A stretch of DNA of 64,000 nucleotides from Thermus caldilimi (GTDB lineage Bacteria; Deinococcota; Deinococci; Deinococcales; Thermaceae). Positions 48,466 to 58,018 of this stretch are shown piece by piece. Both the position numbers and the translations under genes were made by a program. The notes under the pieces were generated by a model. That model saw only the letters and a list, made by a program, of their open reading frames with translations, did not search any database and had not been told where the DNA came from. Each line of letters begins with the position of its first letter. Positions within the stretch are counted from its first letter, which is position 1. Location of the stretch: contig NZ_CP038452.1 in assembly GCF_004684245.1 (NCBI RefSeq), positions 124,001 through 188,000 of the forward strand. The letters run 5' to 3'.

Positions 48466-49484
48466 GCCTCCTCCAGGGCGGGGGTTTCGCTCAGCCCCGA
48501 AGGGGCGATCTTGTACACCCGGGCGATGACCTCTTCCAAAGGGGGCTCCCGCACCTCTAGGTCCTCCACGGGAAGGCTTTTAAGGATCTCCGCCACCCTT
48601 TCCGTAAGCCTCTCCCGGGGCACCAGAAGCCGGGCCTTTAGGCCCTCGAGGTCCCTGACCTCCCCGAAGGCCAGGAAGGCTTCCCTGGGCAGGGGGTAGG
48701 CCAGGGTGAGCCCCACCTCCCGGTAGGGGGCGAAGCGTTCCAGAAGCCCTGCCAGGGGTCCATCGTAGAGGAGCCTTCCCTGGTGGATCACCAAGACCCG
48801 TTCCGCCAGGGCGGCGATGTCCGCCATGTAATGGCTGGTGAGGAGAACCGTGGCCCCGTAGCGCCGGTTGTACTCCCGGATGAACTCCCGCACCGCCACC
48901 TGGGCGTTCACGTCCAGGCCCAGGGTGGGCTCGTCCAGAAAGAGCACCTCCGGGCGGTGGAGAAGGGCCGCCAGAAGCTCGGCCTTCATCCTTTCCCCCA
49001 GGGAGAGCTTGCGCACGGGCTGGTGGAGCTTATTCGTTAGGGAAAGCATTTCCGAAAGCTCCGAAACCCGCTTCCGGAACTCCCCTTCGGGGATATCGTA
49101 GATGGCGGCGTTGAGGCGGAAGGTGTCCAGGGCGGGCAGGTCCCAGATGAGCTGCTGCTTGTTGCCCATCACCAGGGTGATCTTTTTCAAGAAGGCCTTT
49201 TCCCGCCGCCAGGGAATGTGTCCCGCCACCACCGCCTTACCCCGGGTGGGGTGGATCAGGCCGGTGAGCATCTTCAAGGTGGTGGTCTTACCCGCCCCGT
49301 TGGGGCCCAGAAAGCCTACCACCTCGCCCCTTGCGATTTGAAAGCTCACCCCTTCCACCGCCTTCACCGTGCGGTACTGGCGCAGGAGAAAGTGGCGCAG
49401 GGTGGCGAGGAGGCTTTCCTCCTTCAGGGCCACCCGGTAGTGCTTGGTGAGGTCCTGGGCAAGGATGATGGGTTCCGCCGACAC
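48462..49484 (-). CDS. ABC transporter ATPase (COG4586-like)
   Basis: 340 residues. Walker A FLGPNGAGKTTTLKML (~55), Q-loop region, signature LSLGERMKAELLAALL (~155), Walker B VLFLDEPTLGLD (~175). Long C-terminal extension, typical of the COG4586 family linked to two ABC-2 permeases. GTG 49484 lies 6 nt after TAGACT (49491-49496, minus strand), leaderless. Substrate unknown. Confidence 0.9.
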   Translation of the reverse strand: MSAEPIILAQDLTKHYRVALKEESLLATLRHFLLRQYRTVKAVEGVSFQIARGEVVGFLGPNGAGKTTTLKMLTGLIHPTRGKAVVAGHIPWRREKAFLKKITLVMGNKQQLIWDLPALDTFRLNAAIYDIPEGEFRKRVSELSEMLSLTNKLHQPVRKLSLGERMKAELLAALLHRPEVLFLDEPTLGLDVNAQVAVREFIREYNRRYGATVLLTSHYMADIAALAERVLVIHQGRLLYDGPLAGLLERFAPYREVGLTLAYPLPREAFLAFGEVRDLEGLKARLLVPRERLTERVAEILKSLPVEDLEVREPPLEEVIARVYKIAPSGLSETPALEEA

Positions 49485-49517
49485 CCCTATAGTCTACCCT
49501 GTGGTCTAATGTTCCCT

Positions 49518-50291
49518 GTGCGGTACCTGAGGGTTTTCCTGCTTTTCCTTCGCCTCAGCCTGGCGGCGGAGATGGAGTACCGGCTCAACTTCCTCCTGGG
49601 CCTTCTCTCCTCGGCCCTGACCCTTCTTGGGGCCCTGTTCGGTCTGGTGCTCCTCTACCAAGGAGGGTACCGGCCCGGAGGGTGGGCCTGGGAGGAGGCG
49701 CTTTTGGTCCTGGCGGCTTTCACCCTTCTGCAGGGCCTGGGGAGCACCCTTCTGGCCCCAAATCTCAACAAGATCGTGGAACACGTGCAGCAGGGCACCC
49801 TGGACTTCGTCCTTCTGAAGCCCTTGGATTCCCAGTTCTGGCTTTCCTTGAGGGTCTTTTCCCCTTGGGGCCTGGGGGATTTTCTCCTGGGGCTCGGCCT
49901 TCTTTTCTATGCAGGGATGCGCCTGGGGCTTGGACCCTGGGACTATCTGGCCTTCGCCGGGTACTGGGTGCTGGGGGCCTTGATGCTCTATAGCCTCTGG
50001 TTCCTCCTGGCCACCACCAGTATCTGGTTCGTGAAGATCTACAACGCCACCGAGGTCCTTAGGGGGCTACTGGAGGCGGGCCGGTTTCCCGTGGGGGCCT
50101 ATCCGGCCTTGTACCGGGTCTTCTTCACCTTCGTGGTTCCCGTGGCCTTTCTCACCACCGTGCCCGCCCAGGCCGCCCTAAAAAGGGGGGAGGTTCCCCT
50201 TCTCGCCTCGGCCCTCGCCCTTTCCCTCTTCCTCCTTTGCCGGGGGTTTTTCCGCTTCGCCTTAAGGGGTTATACCTCGGCGAGCAGTTAA
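49518..50291 (+). CDS. ABC-2 type permease (COG4587-like)
   Basis: 257 residues from GTG 49518 ([13 protein letters not shown]), six transmembrane helices; [25 protein letters not shown] split near residue 85 is the paired-family coupling segment. GTG 49518 is 7 nt after TCTAAT (49505-49510); ATG 49509 overlaps that box, as in sbcD. It is divergent from the ATPase gene and completes the transporter. Confidence 0.82.
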   Translation: MRYLRVFLLFLRLSLAAEMEYRLNFLLGLLSSALTLLGALFGLVLLYQGGYRPGGWAWEEALLVLAAFTLLQGLGSTLLAPNLNKIVEHVQQGTLDFVLLKPLDSQFWLSLRVFSPWGLGDFLLGLGLLFYAGMRLGLGPWDYLAFAGYWVLGALMLYSLWFLLATTSIWFVKIYNATEVLRGLLEAGRFPVGAYPALYRVFFTFVVPVAFLTTVPAQAALKRGEVPLLASALALSLFLLCRGFFRFALRGYTSASS

Positions 50292-50301
50292 AATCCCCCC
50301 T

Positions 50302-50903
50302 ATGGGGTCGGTGCTTTTGGCTTTGCTGGTGGCCTACCTCTTCGGCTCCATACCCGCCGGGGTTCTGGTGGCCAGAACCTACGGGGTGGACATCCGCAAG
50401 GTGGGTTCGGGCAACATCGGGGCCACCAATGTCCTCAGGGCCCTGGGGCCTGGGCCCGCCTTGGTGGTGGCCTTCTTTGACGTCTTTAAGGGTGGGATTG
50501 CCGTCTTGATCGCGCGGGCGGTGGGAATAGAGGGGCCCCTGCTGGGCGGGGTGGCGTTGGCGGCGGTGCTGGGCCACAACTACTCCCTGTTTTTGGGGTT
50601 CAAGGGAGGGAAGGGGGTGGCCACCAGCTTCGGCACCCTCCTCTTTCTGGACCCCATCCTGGCCCTGTGGACCTTTCCCATAGGGGTATCCGTGATGCTC
50701 CTCACCCGGTACGTGTCTGCGGGGAGCCTGACCGGGGGGTGGCGGCCACGGTTTTGGCCCTGGCCCTTTCCCGTCCCCTTTGGGAGGTGGTCACCGTGGG
50801 CCTCATGGCCCTTCTCATCTTCTGGACCCACCGGGAAAACTTAAAGCTCCTCCAGGCGGGGACGGAAAGGCGCCTGGGGGAAAAGGAGGGAGGCCGTGCT
50901 TGA
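50302..50903 (+). CDS. plsY: Glycerol-3-phosphate acyltransferase PlsY, split by a one-base frameshift
   Basis: Transfers acyl groups from acyl-phosphate to glycerol-3-phosphate, the first step of phospholipid synthesis. All three PlsY motifs are intact: [34 protein letters not shown] and [13 protein letters not shown]. The frame breaks at a G6 run (50734-50739); one more G gives [16 protein letters not shown] and about 200 residues, the usual length. TAAAAT (50289-50294) overlaps the upstream stop and ends 7 nt before the ATG, leaderless. Contrast the degraded PlsY-like domain at 34312. Confidence 0.92.
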
Positions 50904-51579
50904 CCTCCTGGTCCTTGCCCCTCATCCCGATGACGGGGAGCTGGGATGCGGGGGAACCCTGGCCCGGGCCAAGGCCGAGGGGCTCAGCACGGGGATTTTG
51001 GACCTCACCCGGGGCGAGATGGGCTCCAAGGGTACGCCGGAGGAGAGGGCCAAGGAGGTGGAGGAGGCAAGCCGTATCCTGGGTCTGGACTATAGGGGCA
51101 ACCTGGGCCTGCCGGATGGGGGCCTTGGGGATGTCCTGGAGCAACGCCTTAAGCTTGCCCAGGCCTTGAGGCAGCTTAGGCCCCGCATCGTCCTCGCTCC
51201 CCTCGAGGCCGACCGCCACCCCGACCACACCGCAGCAAGCCGCCTGGCGGTGGCGGCGGTGCATCTGGCAGGCCTCAGGAAAGCCCCCCTCGAGGGGGAG
51301 CCCCACCGGGTGGAGCGGCTTTTCTTCTACCCTGGAAACCATCCCTTTACCCCGAGCTTCCTGGTGAAGATCTCCGCCTTCATAGACCAGTGGGAGCAGG
51401 CAGTGCTGGCCTACAGGAGCCAGTTTTCCGGGGAGGGGGTGAGCGAGACCGTAGGGCCCAAGGGGGTGGAGGCCAGGAAGGCCATGCGCCGCCACTTCGG
51501 CAACTACCTGGGGGTGGACTACGCCGAGCCCTTCGTGAGCCCCTTGCCCGTCCTCTACACCCCCTGGAGCCGGGCTTAA
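50896..51579 (+). CDS. bshB1: Bacillithiol biosynthesis deacetylase BshB1-like
   Basis: 227 residues, PIG-L/LmbE fold. Zinc motif LAPHPDDGELGCGG at residue ~7 (HPDD), and the second-site DRHPDHTAAS near residue 108. FFYPGNHPFTPSFLVKIS matches the BshB1 C-terminal region. It deacetylates GlcNAc-malate in bacillithiol synthesis. Overlaps plsY by 8 nt and udg by 4 nt. Confidence 0.88.
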   Translation: MLDLLVLAPHPDDGELGCGGTLARAKAEGLSTGILDLTRGEMGSKGTPEERAKEVEEASRILGLDYRGNLGLPDGGLGDVLEQRLKLAQALRQLRPRIVLAPLEADRHPDHTAASRLAVAAVHLAGLRKAPLEGEPHRVERLFFYPGNHPFTPSFLVKISAFIDQWEQAVLAYRSQFSGEGVSETVGPKGVEARKAMRRHFGNYLGVDYAEPFVSPLPVLYTPWSRA

Positions 51580-52192
51580 AAGAGGGGCTCCTGGCTCACC
51601 GCCTTCACCTGGCGGCGTTCCTTGGGGGGAAGGGCGTCCAGGGCCCGCTTCACCTCCTGGATGTCCAGCCAGGTGAGGTGTTTGGGGCTTCCCGGGGTAC
51701 GGCTGGGATTTCGCAGGAGGTAGGCGGGGTGGAACATGGGGAAGACCCGGATCCCGTGCCACTCAAACCACTGCCCCCGCACCTTGGTGATGGAAACCTT
51801 CTCCCCCAGGAAGAACTCCGCCGCCACCGCCCCTAAGGGGACGATGATCTGGGGGGCGATGAGCTCGATCTGCTTGAGGAGCCACTTGTCCGTGCAGACC
51901 TTGGCCTCGTCGGGCAGGGGGGCGCGGTTTCCCGGGGGCGGCATTTGACGATGTTGGTGATGTACACGGATTCCCGGGGGATGCCGGCGGCCTCGAGGAT
52001 CCGGTTGAGAAGCTGCCCCGCTTTCCCTACGAAAGGGCGCCCCGTCCGGTCCTCTTCCTCGCCCGGCCCTTCCCCCACGATCATCAGCTGGGCGTCGGGG
52101 TTCCCTTCCCCGAAGACCACCTGGGTGCGGCCTTCCGCCAGGCGGCAGGCGGTGCAGGCCTTGGCCTGGGCTTGTAGCAGTTCCAGGGTCAT
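51576..52192 (-). CDS. udg: Type-4 uracil-DNA glycosylase, split by a one-base frameshift
   Basis: Iron-sulfur UDG that removes uracil from DNA. First frame: Fe-S cysteines CTACR (~13-16), active-site GEGPGEEEDRTGRPFVGKAG and NIVKCRP. Second frame: remaining Cys in AKVCTDKWLLKQ and HPAYLLRNPS. The break is at a G5 run on the plus strand (51934-51938); one more base gives KCRPPGNRAPLPDEA and 205 residues, the T. thermophilus UDGA length. Start overlaps the upstream gene by 4 nt. Confidence 0.9.
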
Positions 52193-52557
52193 TGCAAGGG
52201 TTTCCGGGCCTTCCGGGCTTCCCGCCTTGTCTTGGGGTCCAGGCCGATCATGAGGAAGAAGTTCTCCAGGGCGTTTTCCTGACCCTTGATCTCAGGGTAC
52301 TGGTCCTCCGGGGTGCCGGTGACAAAGGGCAGGGATTTGTAGAGCTCCAGGGCGTACTGCACCACGGCCTCCGGCCCCTCGGCCTCCGCCACCTCGGCCA
52401 GCTTGGCGTAGACCTCGCGCCGGGCTTCCGCATGGCGGCGGAAGACCTCCGGATTCGGCGTCTCCGGCGCCCGGAGAACGTCCTGCTTGGCGATGCGGCG
52501 GTAATGCTTCAAGCCCCGAACGATCTCCTCCGTGGTCAGCGTGATCTTGAACTCCAT
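52189..52557 (-). CDS. Conserved protein upstream of udg, unknown function
   Basis: 122 residues, soluble, mostly helical and charged (EEIVRGLKHYRRIAKQDVL, REVYAKLAEVAEAEG). AAGGAG precedes ATG 52557, and TATAAT lies at 52597-52602 (minus strand), so it leads the udg operon. No recognised domain. Confidence 0.65.
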   Translation of the reverse strand: MEFKITLTTEEIVRGLKHYRRIAKQDVLRAPETPNPEVFRRHAEARREVYAKLAEVAEAEGPEAVVQYALELYKSLPFVTGTPEDQYPEIKGQENALENFFLMIGLDPKTRREARKARKPLQ

Positions 52558-52739
52558 CCCCGCTCCTTTCCGGCCTAAGGGCCCTACCTTTGGGAGATTA
52601 TATAGCCGGAAGGAAGGGCAAAGCCAGGTAAAGGGGGACCCTTGTCAGGGCCCAGGGCCGGGCGGGTTATCGGGGGATTCTGGTGCCTCCTTGGGGACCT
52701 CGAGGGCCAGCGTAGGTTAAAGTGGCTATACTTGGGGGG

Positions 52740-53870
52740 ATGGAGGTTTTGGGGAACTATTGGCTGCGGCGCATTCTTGCCCGTATTGCTTCCGTGGTTG
52801 TTTACGAAGGCCAGGATACCCACACCGGGATGCCGGTGATGGTGCTCAAGGGGGCTCAGGGGGTACCGGTTTTGGAGGAGGGGGTACTTCCCCTTTTGGA
52901 GGAGACCCCGGAAGTCTGGGTGCTGGAGTGGCCCATCGGGGCGGTTCCCTTAAGCCAGTACCTGGGGGTGGCGGATCTGGAGCGCCTGGAGCATTGGGTA
53001 AGGGAGATGGCCCGTATTCTGGCCTCCTTGAAGGCCCGGGGGGTGTCCCATGCCCCCATTCCCGAGCTTTGCCTGGTGAAGGGCAAGCGGGTTTGGCTGG
53101 CCGGGGCAGGGCTTAAGGAGCTTTCCGGGGAGCCGGAGAAGGCTCTTGCCGCTTTGGCTCGAGCCTTGGCCGGGGAGCGCTATCCCGAGTTTCCCTTAAG
53201 AGAAACCTTGGAAAGGATTGAGGCCAGGGAGGAATCCCTGGAGGTTCTTTTCTCCGAGCCCGCCCATGGTGCACAGGAGGCCAAGGCCCTGACCCCGGAG
53301 ACCCCTGGCCAGGAGGCTGGGCCCCTCCAGGATGCCTCCTCCAAGCCCGAGGAGTCCAGGCTCCCTTCCGCCTCGCGGAAGGTGCTGAGCGTGGACCCTG
53401 TTTCCGAACCCCCGGAGGACCAGGAGGGTTCTCCGACCAAGGAAACCATGCCCCTCGAGGGCAAAACCCCAAGCCGGCCCCGGGTCGTCCGCATCGAGGA
53501 GCCCGAGGAGCCTTCTTTTGCCGTGGTGGAACCTCCGCGGCCCAGAAGGCGGACCGTGCTTTTGGGGCTTCTGGTCGCCGTGGTGCTTTTGGGTCTGGCC
53601 CTTTTGTTCCTTCGCCCTTCCCCCCCTTCCCGAGGGGGCTACGTGATGGAGTTCCGCACCGATCCTCCCACGGAGCGGGCGGAGGTGTTTCTCCTCGAGG
53701 CGCCGGAAGGTTCCAGGATGGCGCCCGGCCAGCTGCTCCTCACCGCTCCAGGCCGGGCGGAGTTCGACCAGAAGGGGGTATACCGCCTGCGCATCAGAGT
53801 GGCAGGCCGCGATCCCGTGGACTACCTCCTGGAGGTACCGGGTCCGCCCCTGGTCATCAGGGTACGCTAA
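52740..53870 (+). CDS. Kinase-derived membrane protein with degraded catalytic motifs (pseudokinase)
   Basis: 376 residues. The N-terminus reads like a Ser/Thr kinase N-lobe (LGNYWLRRILARIASVVVYEGQD, VMVLKG with Lys37 at the ATP-Lys position). At the catalytic loop HRDIKPEN is replaced by HAPIPELC (104-111) and DFG by GAG (122-124). Then a Pro/Glu-rich linker (~170-270), one transmembrane helix (~273-297) and a C-terminal beta domain (GYVMEFRTDPPTERAEVFLLE) resembling PEGA-type repeats outside the membrane. Looks like a PknB-type receptor that lost catalysis. TATACT (52727-52732) ends 7 nt before the ATG, leaderless. Confidence 0.68.
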   Translation: MEVLGNYWLRRILARIASVVVYEGQDTHTGMPVMVLKGAQGVPVLEEGVLPLLEETPEVWVLEWPIGAVPLSQYLGVADLERLEHWVREMARILASLKARGVSHAPIPELCLVKGKRVWLAGAGLKELSGEPEKALAALARALAGERYPEFPLRETLERIEAREESLEVLFSEPAHGAQEAKALTPETPGQEAGPLQDASSKPEESRLPSASRKVLSVDPVSEPPEDQEGSPTKETMPLEGKTPSRPRVVRIEEPEEPSFAVVEPPRPRRRTVLLGLLVAVVLLGLALLFLRPSPPSRGGYVMEFRTDPPTERAEVFLLEAPEGSRMAPGQLLLTAPGRAEFDQKGVYRLRIRVAGRDPVDYLLEVPGPPLVIRVR

Positions 53871-53874
53871 GGCC

Positions 53875-54474
53875 ATGACCGAGCACCCCGCCGTTTACCT
53901 GTACCGTTACTTCTTCGCCGGGGAGGAAGCCGGGGAGGGGAGGTTGGAGGTGCGCCCCCAGCCGGGAGAGGGGGTAAAGGCCACCCTCACCGCCGAGGTG
54001 AACCTGCCCCTGCCCAAGACCCGCCAGCGCTGGCAGACGGAAACGGACGCTGAGGGCTTCTCCCTATACTTCGCCGAGCGGGTGGAGGGGCGGGAGAGCC
54101 GGGTGTTCACCGTGGAGCGGCTGGAGGAGGAAGGGCTAGTGTTGGTGACCCAGGGCAAGGAAAGCCTGGCCCTGCCCTTCTTGGTGCCCTACCACGATCC
54201 TCTTTCCCTCCTCCTGGCCCTGCCCCGCCTAGCACTGGAGCCGGGGGGGGTGGCCCGCTTCCCCATGCCCGGGGGGCGGGTGTATGTGGAAAGGCTTGCA
54301 GACCTCGAGGTGAATGGGCGCAGGCGCTGGCATTACCGCTTGCGCCCGGGGCTTACCCTGGTGGAGCTGGAGGAAGGCCTTCCCGCAAGGATGGCCCAGC
54401 AGGTGCAGGACCATGTGTTTGAGGCGGTGCTCGAGGGGGTGGAGGAAGTGAAAAGGCGCCGCCGCTGGGTATAG
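53875..54474 (+). CDS. Beta-rich conserved protein, unknown function
   Basis: 199 residues, no signal peptide or membrane helix. Strand-rich: [60 protein letters not shown], and [26 protein letters not shown]. The order, ending in a product such as GLPARM, recalls DUF3108-like proteins, but this is tentative. It follows the kinase-like gene by 4 nt, probably in one operon. Its stop overlaps the hisD -10 box. Confidence 0.6.
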   Translation: MTEHPAVYLYRYFFAGEEAGEGRLEVRPQPGEGVKATLTAEVNLPLPKTRQRWQTETDAEGFSLYFAERVEGRESRVFTVERLEEEGLVLVTQGKESLALPFLVPYHDPLSLLLALPRLALEPGGVARFPMPGGRVYVERLADLEVNGRRRWHYRLRPGLTLVELEEGLPARMAQQVQDHVFEAVLEGVEEVKRRRRWV

Positions 54475-54481
54475 TGGAGGC

Positions 54482-55720
54482 ATGATCTACCGCGCGGAGG
54501 AGGTGAGGGAGCGCTTCGCCCGCCGGGGCCTTTCCTTTGACCCCACGGTGGAGGAGATCGTGCGGGGTATCCTGGCCGCGGTGCGGGAGGAAGGGGATGC
54601 GGCCCTAGACCGCTTCAGCCTGGACCTGGACGGCCACCCCGTGGAGGAGATTCCCAAGAAGGCCTGGCGCCAGGCCTACGAGGACCTGGACGAGGAGCTG
54701 AGGGACGCCCTGGAAACGGCCAAGGAGCGCATAGAGGCTTTCTATCGGGAAGAGGCCAAGGGGGGATTTTTGAGGGCGGACGAAAGCGGCCTCTTGGGCC
54801 AGCTGGTCCGCCCCCTTTCCCGGGTGGGGGTGTACGTCCCCGGGGGCAGCGCCCCCCTTCTTTCCAGCCTCCTCATGAGCGTGGTGCCCGCCAAGGTGGC
54901 CGGGGTGGCGGAGGTGATCGTGGCCAGTCCCCCAAGGGTCCACCCCGGGGTGCTGGCCGCCGCCTGGGTGGCGGGGGCGGACCGGCTTTTCGCCATGGGC
55001 GGGGCCCAGGCCATCGCCGCCATGGCCTACGGGACGGAGCGGGTTCCCCGGGTGGACAAGATCGTGGGGCCGGGCAACGCCTACGTGGTGGCGGCCAAGC
55101 GCCAGGTGTATGGTGCCGTGGGCATCGACGGCCTGGCGGGGCCCACGGAAACCCTTATCATCGCCGACGGTTCCGCCTCGCCCAGGCTCCTCGCTGCCGA
55201 CCTCCTGGCCCAGGCAGAGCACGGCCCCGACTCTGAGCCCTGGCTCCTTTCTCCGGAGCGGGCCCTTTTGGAGCGGGTGGAGGCGGAGCTTTCCAAGCAG
55301 CTTTCCCAGCTTCCCCGGGCGGAGATCGCCCACCGTGCCCTAGAGAAGGGAGGGTTGGTGCTGACCAAAGACCTCGAGGAGGCCCTGGAACTGGCCAACC
55401 TCTACGCTCCCGAGCACCTCTGCCTGGCCCTGGCCGACCCCTTGCCCTGGTTGGGGAAGGTGCAGAACGCCGGAGGGGTCTTCCTGGGGGAGGGGAGCCC
55501 TGAGGCCCTGGGGGACTACATCGCCGGGCCCAGCCACGTGATGCCCACCTCGGGCACCGCCCGCTTCCAGGGGGGGCTTTCGGTGCGGGATTTCTTGAAG
55601 GTGATCCCCGTGATGGGCCTGGCGGAGGAGGCGGTAAAGGGGCTGGCCCAGAAGGGGGCGCTTCTTGCCCGGGCGGAGGGCCTCGAGGCCCACGCCCGTT
55701 CCCTGGACCTTAGGCGATGA
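54482..55720 (+). CDS. hisD: Histidinol dehydrogenase
   Basis: 412 residues. [22 protein letters not shown] near residue 118, [21 protein letters not shown] (~180), and zinc/catalytic region [12 protein letters not shown] (~243) with [11 protein letters not shown] (~350). Oxidises histidinol to histidine. TATAGT (54470-54475) ends 6 nt before the ATG; the intervening GGAGGC is too close to act as a usual Shine-Dalgarno, so leaderless start is likely. No other his genes are in the window. Confidence 0.95.
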   Translation: MIYRAEEVRERFARRGLSFDPTVEEIVRGILAAVREEGDAALDRFSLDLDGHPVEEIPKKAWRQAYEDLDEELRDALETAKERIEAFYREEAKGGFLRADESGLLGQLVRPLSRVGVYVPGGSAPLLSSLLMSVVPAKVAGVAEVIVASPPRVHPGVLAAAWVAGADRLFAMGGAQAIAAMAYGTERVPRVDKIVGPGNAYVVAAKRQVYGAVGIDGLAGPTETLIIADGSASPRLLAADLLAQAEHGPDSEPWLLSPERALLERVEAELSKQLSQLPRAEIAHRALEKGGLVLTKDLEEALELANLYAPEHLCLALADPLPWLGKVQNAGGVFLGEGSPEALGDYIAGPSHVMPTSGTARFQGGLSVRDFLKVIPVMGLAEEAVKGLAQKGALLARAEGLEAHARSLDLRR

Positions 55721-56514
55721 AGCTCTTTCACGAGCTCCTGGGCCCCGTGGAGCTTCCCGACCGGTTGGAGCGCATCGTCAGCCTGGCTCCCAACGTGACC
55801 GATGCCCTTTTCGCCCTGGGGGTGGGGGAGAGGATTTTGGGCCGAAGTGCCTTCTGCCACCGCCCAGCGGAGGTCCTCTCCTTGCCGGTCCTGGCTTCCT
55901 ACACCAAGACCCGCACCGAGCTTCTTCGGAGCCTGAAACCCGATGTGGTCCTCCTTTCCACCGGGGTGCAGCGGGATCAGGCCCTGCGGCTTAAGGAGGA
56001 GGGCTTTCCCGTCTACGCCCTTCCCCTGCCCTTGAGCCCCTACGGCATCCTGGAAAACCTCTCCACCTTGGGGCATCTTCTGGACCTGGAGGAGAGGGCT
56101 TCGGAGCTCGCCCACCAGCTTGCCGAGCGGTATGGCCGCCTCAAGGGGCGGTTTGACGTGAAGGTCTACTTTGAGATGGACCTGGGCGGGCCCATCACCG
56201 TGGGCCGGGGGAGCTATATCGCCCAGGCGCTTTTGCACCTGGGGCTTAGGCCCATCTTCCTGGATGTGCCCCAGGCGTATTTCCCACCGGACCTCGAGGA
56301 GGTAAAGCGCCGCAAGCCTGACCTCTTCCTATACGAGCCCAAGCCCTGGGGCCGGAATCCCCTGGAGAAGGCCCGAGCCCTGGCCAGGGAAAGGGGCTGG
56401 GATCTCCCCGTGGTGGCCACGGATGGGGACGAGCTCGCCCACTACGGGCCCATGTTCTTCGCCTTCCTGGAGAAGCTGGCGGACCGGGTGGCGGAAACCT
56501 TAGGCCAAGGTTAA
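55717..56514 (+). CDS. BtuF-like helical-backbone metal/cobalamin-binding protein, no signal peptide
   Basis: 265 residues with the periplasmic-binding fold of BtuF/FhuD ([58 protein letters not shown]). There is no signal peptide or lipobox, so it appears cytoplasmic, and no permease is adjacent. It overlaps hisD by 4 nt. Role unknown; a cytoplasmic cobalamin or metal-chelate binder is one guess. Confidence 0.75.
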   Translation: MKLFHELLGPVELPDRLERIVSLAPNVTDALFALGVGERILGRSAFCHRPAEVLSLPVLASYTKTRTELLRSLKPDVVLLSTGVQRDQALRLKEEGFPVYALPLPLSPYGILENLSTLGHLLDLEERASELAHQLAERYGRLKGRFDVKVYFEMDLGGPITVGRGSYIAQALLHLGLRPIFLDVPQAYFPPDLEEVKRRKPDLFLYEPKPWGRNPLEKARALARERGWDLPVVATDGDELAHYGPMFFAFLEKLADRVAETLGQG

Positions 56515-56549
56515 GAAGACCCGGCTTCGGAGCGTGTAGAGTAGGGGCC

Positions 56550-57983
56550 ATGAAGCGAGTTCTTTTCCCAGCGCTCCTTGCGGCCACGGCGCTTCTCCTC
56601 ACGGCGTGCCCTCAAACGCCTCCTCCGCTCCCGCCCTCAGCTTGTTCGGCTGTCCCCACGAGTCTTTCGGTTCAGGGGGGCCAGGCGCAGTCCGCCAACC
56701 AGCCCTTTGGGGTAGGTGACTTCACAGCCCCGCATGTGCCGGGTGAACTCCTCGTCATTTCTGGAGGTTTGTCACCCCAGGCCCTCACCTCCCGTGTGGC
56801 AGAAATCCAGGTTCAGGCTTCCTTGCCTGGTGGGGTTTTGCATGTTAAGGTGCCAGTGGGTCAAGAAAGGGTGAAAGCCAGAGAGCTCGTCCAGGCAGGC
56901 GCGCGGTATGTGCAGCCGAACTACCTTTACTTCTCGCTTTATGCACCCAACGATCCCCTTTACCTGCCTAGTTTGCAGGATGGTTCAAGGGTCCACCCCT
57001 TCTACCAAAAGATGAACCTCGAGGGGGCTTGGGATGTTGTAAGGGCCAGCTCATGGGATTTTACCCCGGTGGTGGCCGTGTTGGATACGGCCTTCAATCC
57101 CAATCATCCGGACCTTAGGGACAACTTGCTTCCCGGTAGAAACCTGACTCCTGACGGCCTTCCTCAAGATGACCTGCGCCCTAGCCCTCCGCCAAACGGG
57201 GTTATGTACAACAGAAACGAGCCTGACCACGGCCAGGCGGTGGCCGGATTGGTAGCGGCCATCGCTGATAACGAAGAGGGTATCCCGGGAGTTGGGCTTA
57301 ACCGGGTGAAGGTGCTCCCAGTGAAGGTCTTTTTCTGGGTTTGGAATACCAAAGATCAGTGTTATGCGTATAGCTCAACCAGTGCGGTGCTAAGTTCTGC
57401 CATCCGGTATGCTGCGGATCAGGGGGCCAGTGTTATCAACATGAGTTTAGGTAGTCCCACGCCCCTTGATGCGGTGGTCGAGAATGCGCTGAGCTATGCC
57501 CTTTCCAAGGGCAGTCTGCCGGTGGCTGCGGCGGGAAACAATGGAACTGATGGGCTTATGTACCCAGCGCGTTATCCCGGGGTCCTGGCAGTGGGTTCGG
57601 TCCGATTAAATGGGACGCGTTCAGACTTCTCCAACTATTCCACTACCCAGACGGATCTGGTCATGGCCGCAGCTGGCAATATAACTCCCGGCGAGAGCCT
57701 TTGGTCATTGGCGTTGGGAGCCTCGTACCCTTACTACACCAGCCAGGATCAGTACTTGACCTGGGCTGGGACTTCCTTTGCGGCTCCTCAAGTAAGTGGG
57801 GTAGCGGCCCTTTATGTGGCCAAATATGCAACGCTTTACGGAAAGGCGCCTAGCCCAGACCAAATCAGGCTCTGCTTGGAGCAAACGGCTAGCAATGATG
57901 GCACCTATGATTCTCAGACGGGTTATGGCATCGTCCAGGCCGACCGGGTGATGACGGACACCACCTACTGCTTCCCTCCTTAA
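56550..57983 (+). CDS. Subtilisin-like (S8) serine protease lipoprotein
   Basis: 477 residues. Lipobox LLLTAC at residues ~16-20 ahead of a Pro-rich linker; an inhibitor-like prodomain (~60-125) then the S8 domain. Triad: Asp179 in VAVLDTAFNPNHPDL, His227 in DHGQAVAGLVAA, Ser409 in GTSFAAPQVSGVAALY. The Asp motif reads DTA instead of DTG and the His motif HGQ instead of HGT. The gene is visibly richer in A/T and uses more A/T-ending codons than its neighbours, suggesting transfer or relaxed codon selection. TAGAGT (56537-56542) ends 7 nt before the ATG, leaderless. Confidence 0.92.
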   Translation: MKRVLFPALLAATALLLTACPQTPPPLPPSACSAVPTSLSVQGGQAQSANQPFGVGDFTAPHVPGELLVISGGLSPQALTSRVAEIQVQASLPGGVLHVKVPVGQERVKARELVQAGARYVQPNYLYFSLYAPNDPLYLPSLQDGSRVHPFYQKMNLEGAWDVVRASSWDFTPVVAVLDTAFNPNHPDLRDNLLPGRNLTPDGLPQDDLRPSPPPNGVMYNRNEPDHGQAVAGLVAAIADNEEGIPGVGLNRVKVLPVKVFFWVWNTKDQCYAYSSTSAVLSSAIRYAADQGASVINMSLGSPTPLDAVVENALSYALSKGSLPVAAAGNNGTDGLMYPARYPGVLAVGSVRLNGTRSDFSNYSTTQTDLVMAAAGNITPGESLWSLALGASYPYYTSQDQYLTWAGTSFAAPQVSGVAALYVAKYATLYGKAPSPDQIRLCLEQTASNDGTYDSQTGYGIVQADRVMTDTTYCFPP

Positions 57984-58018
57984 TCCGCCTCACCTCAGGG
58001 GTTGTATGCTAAACCCCC

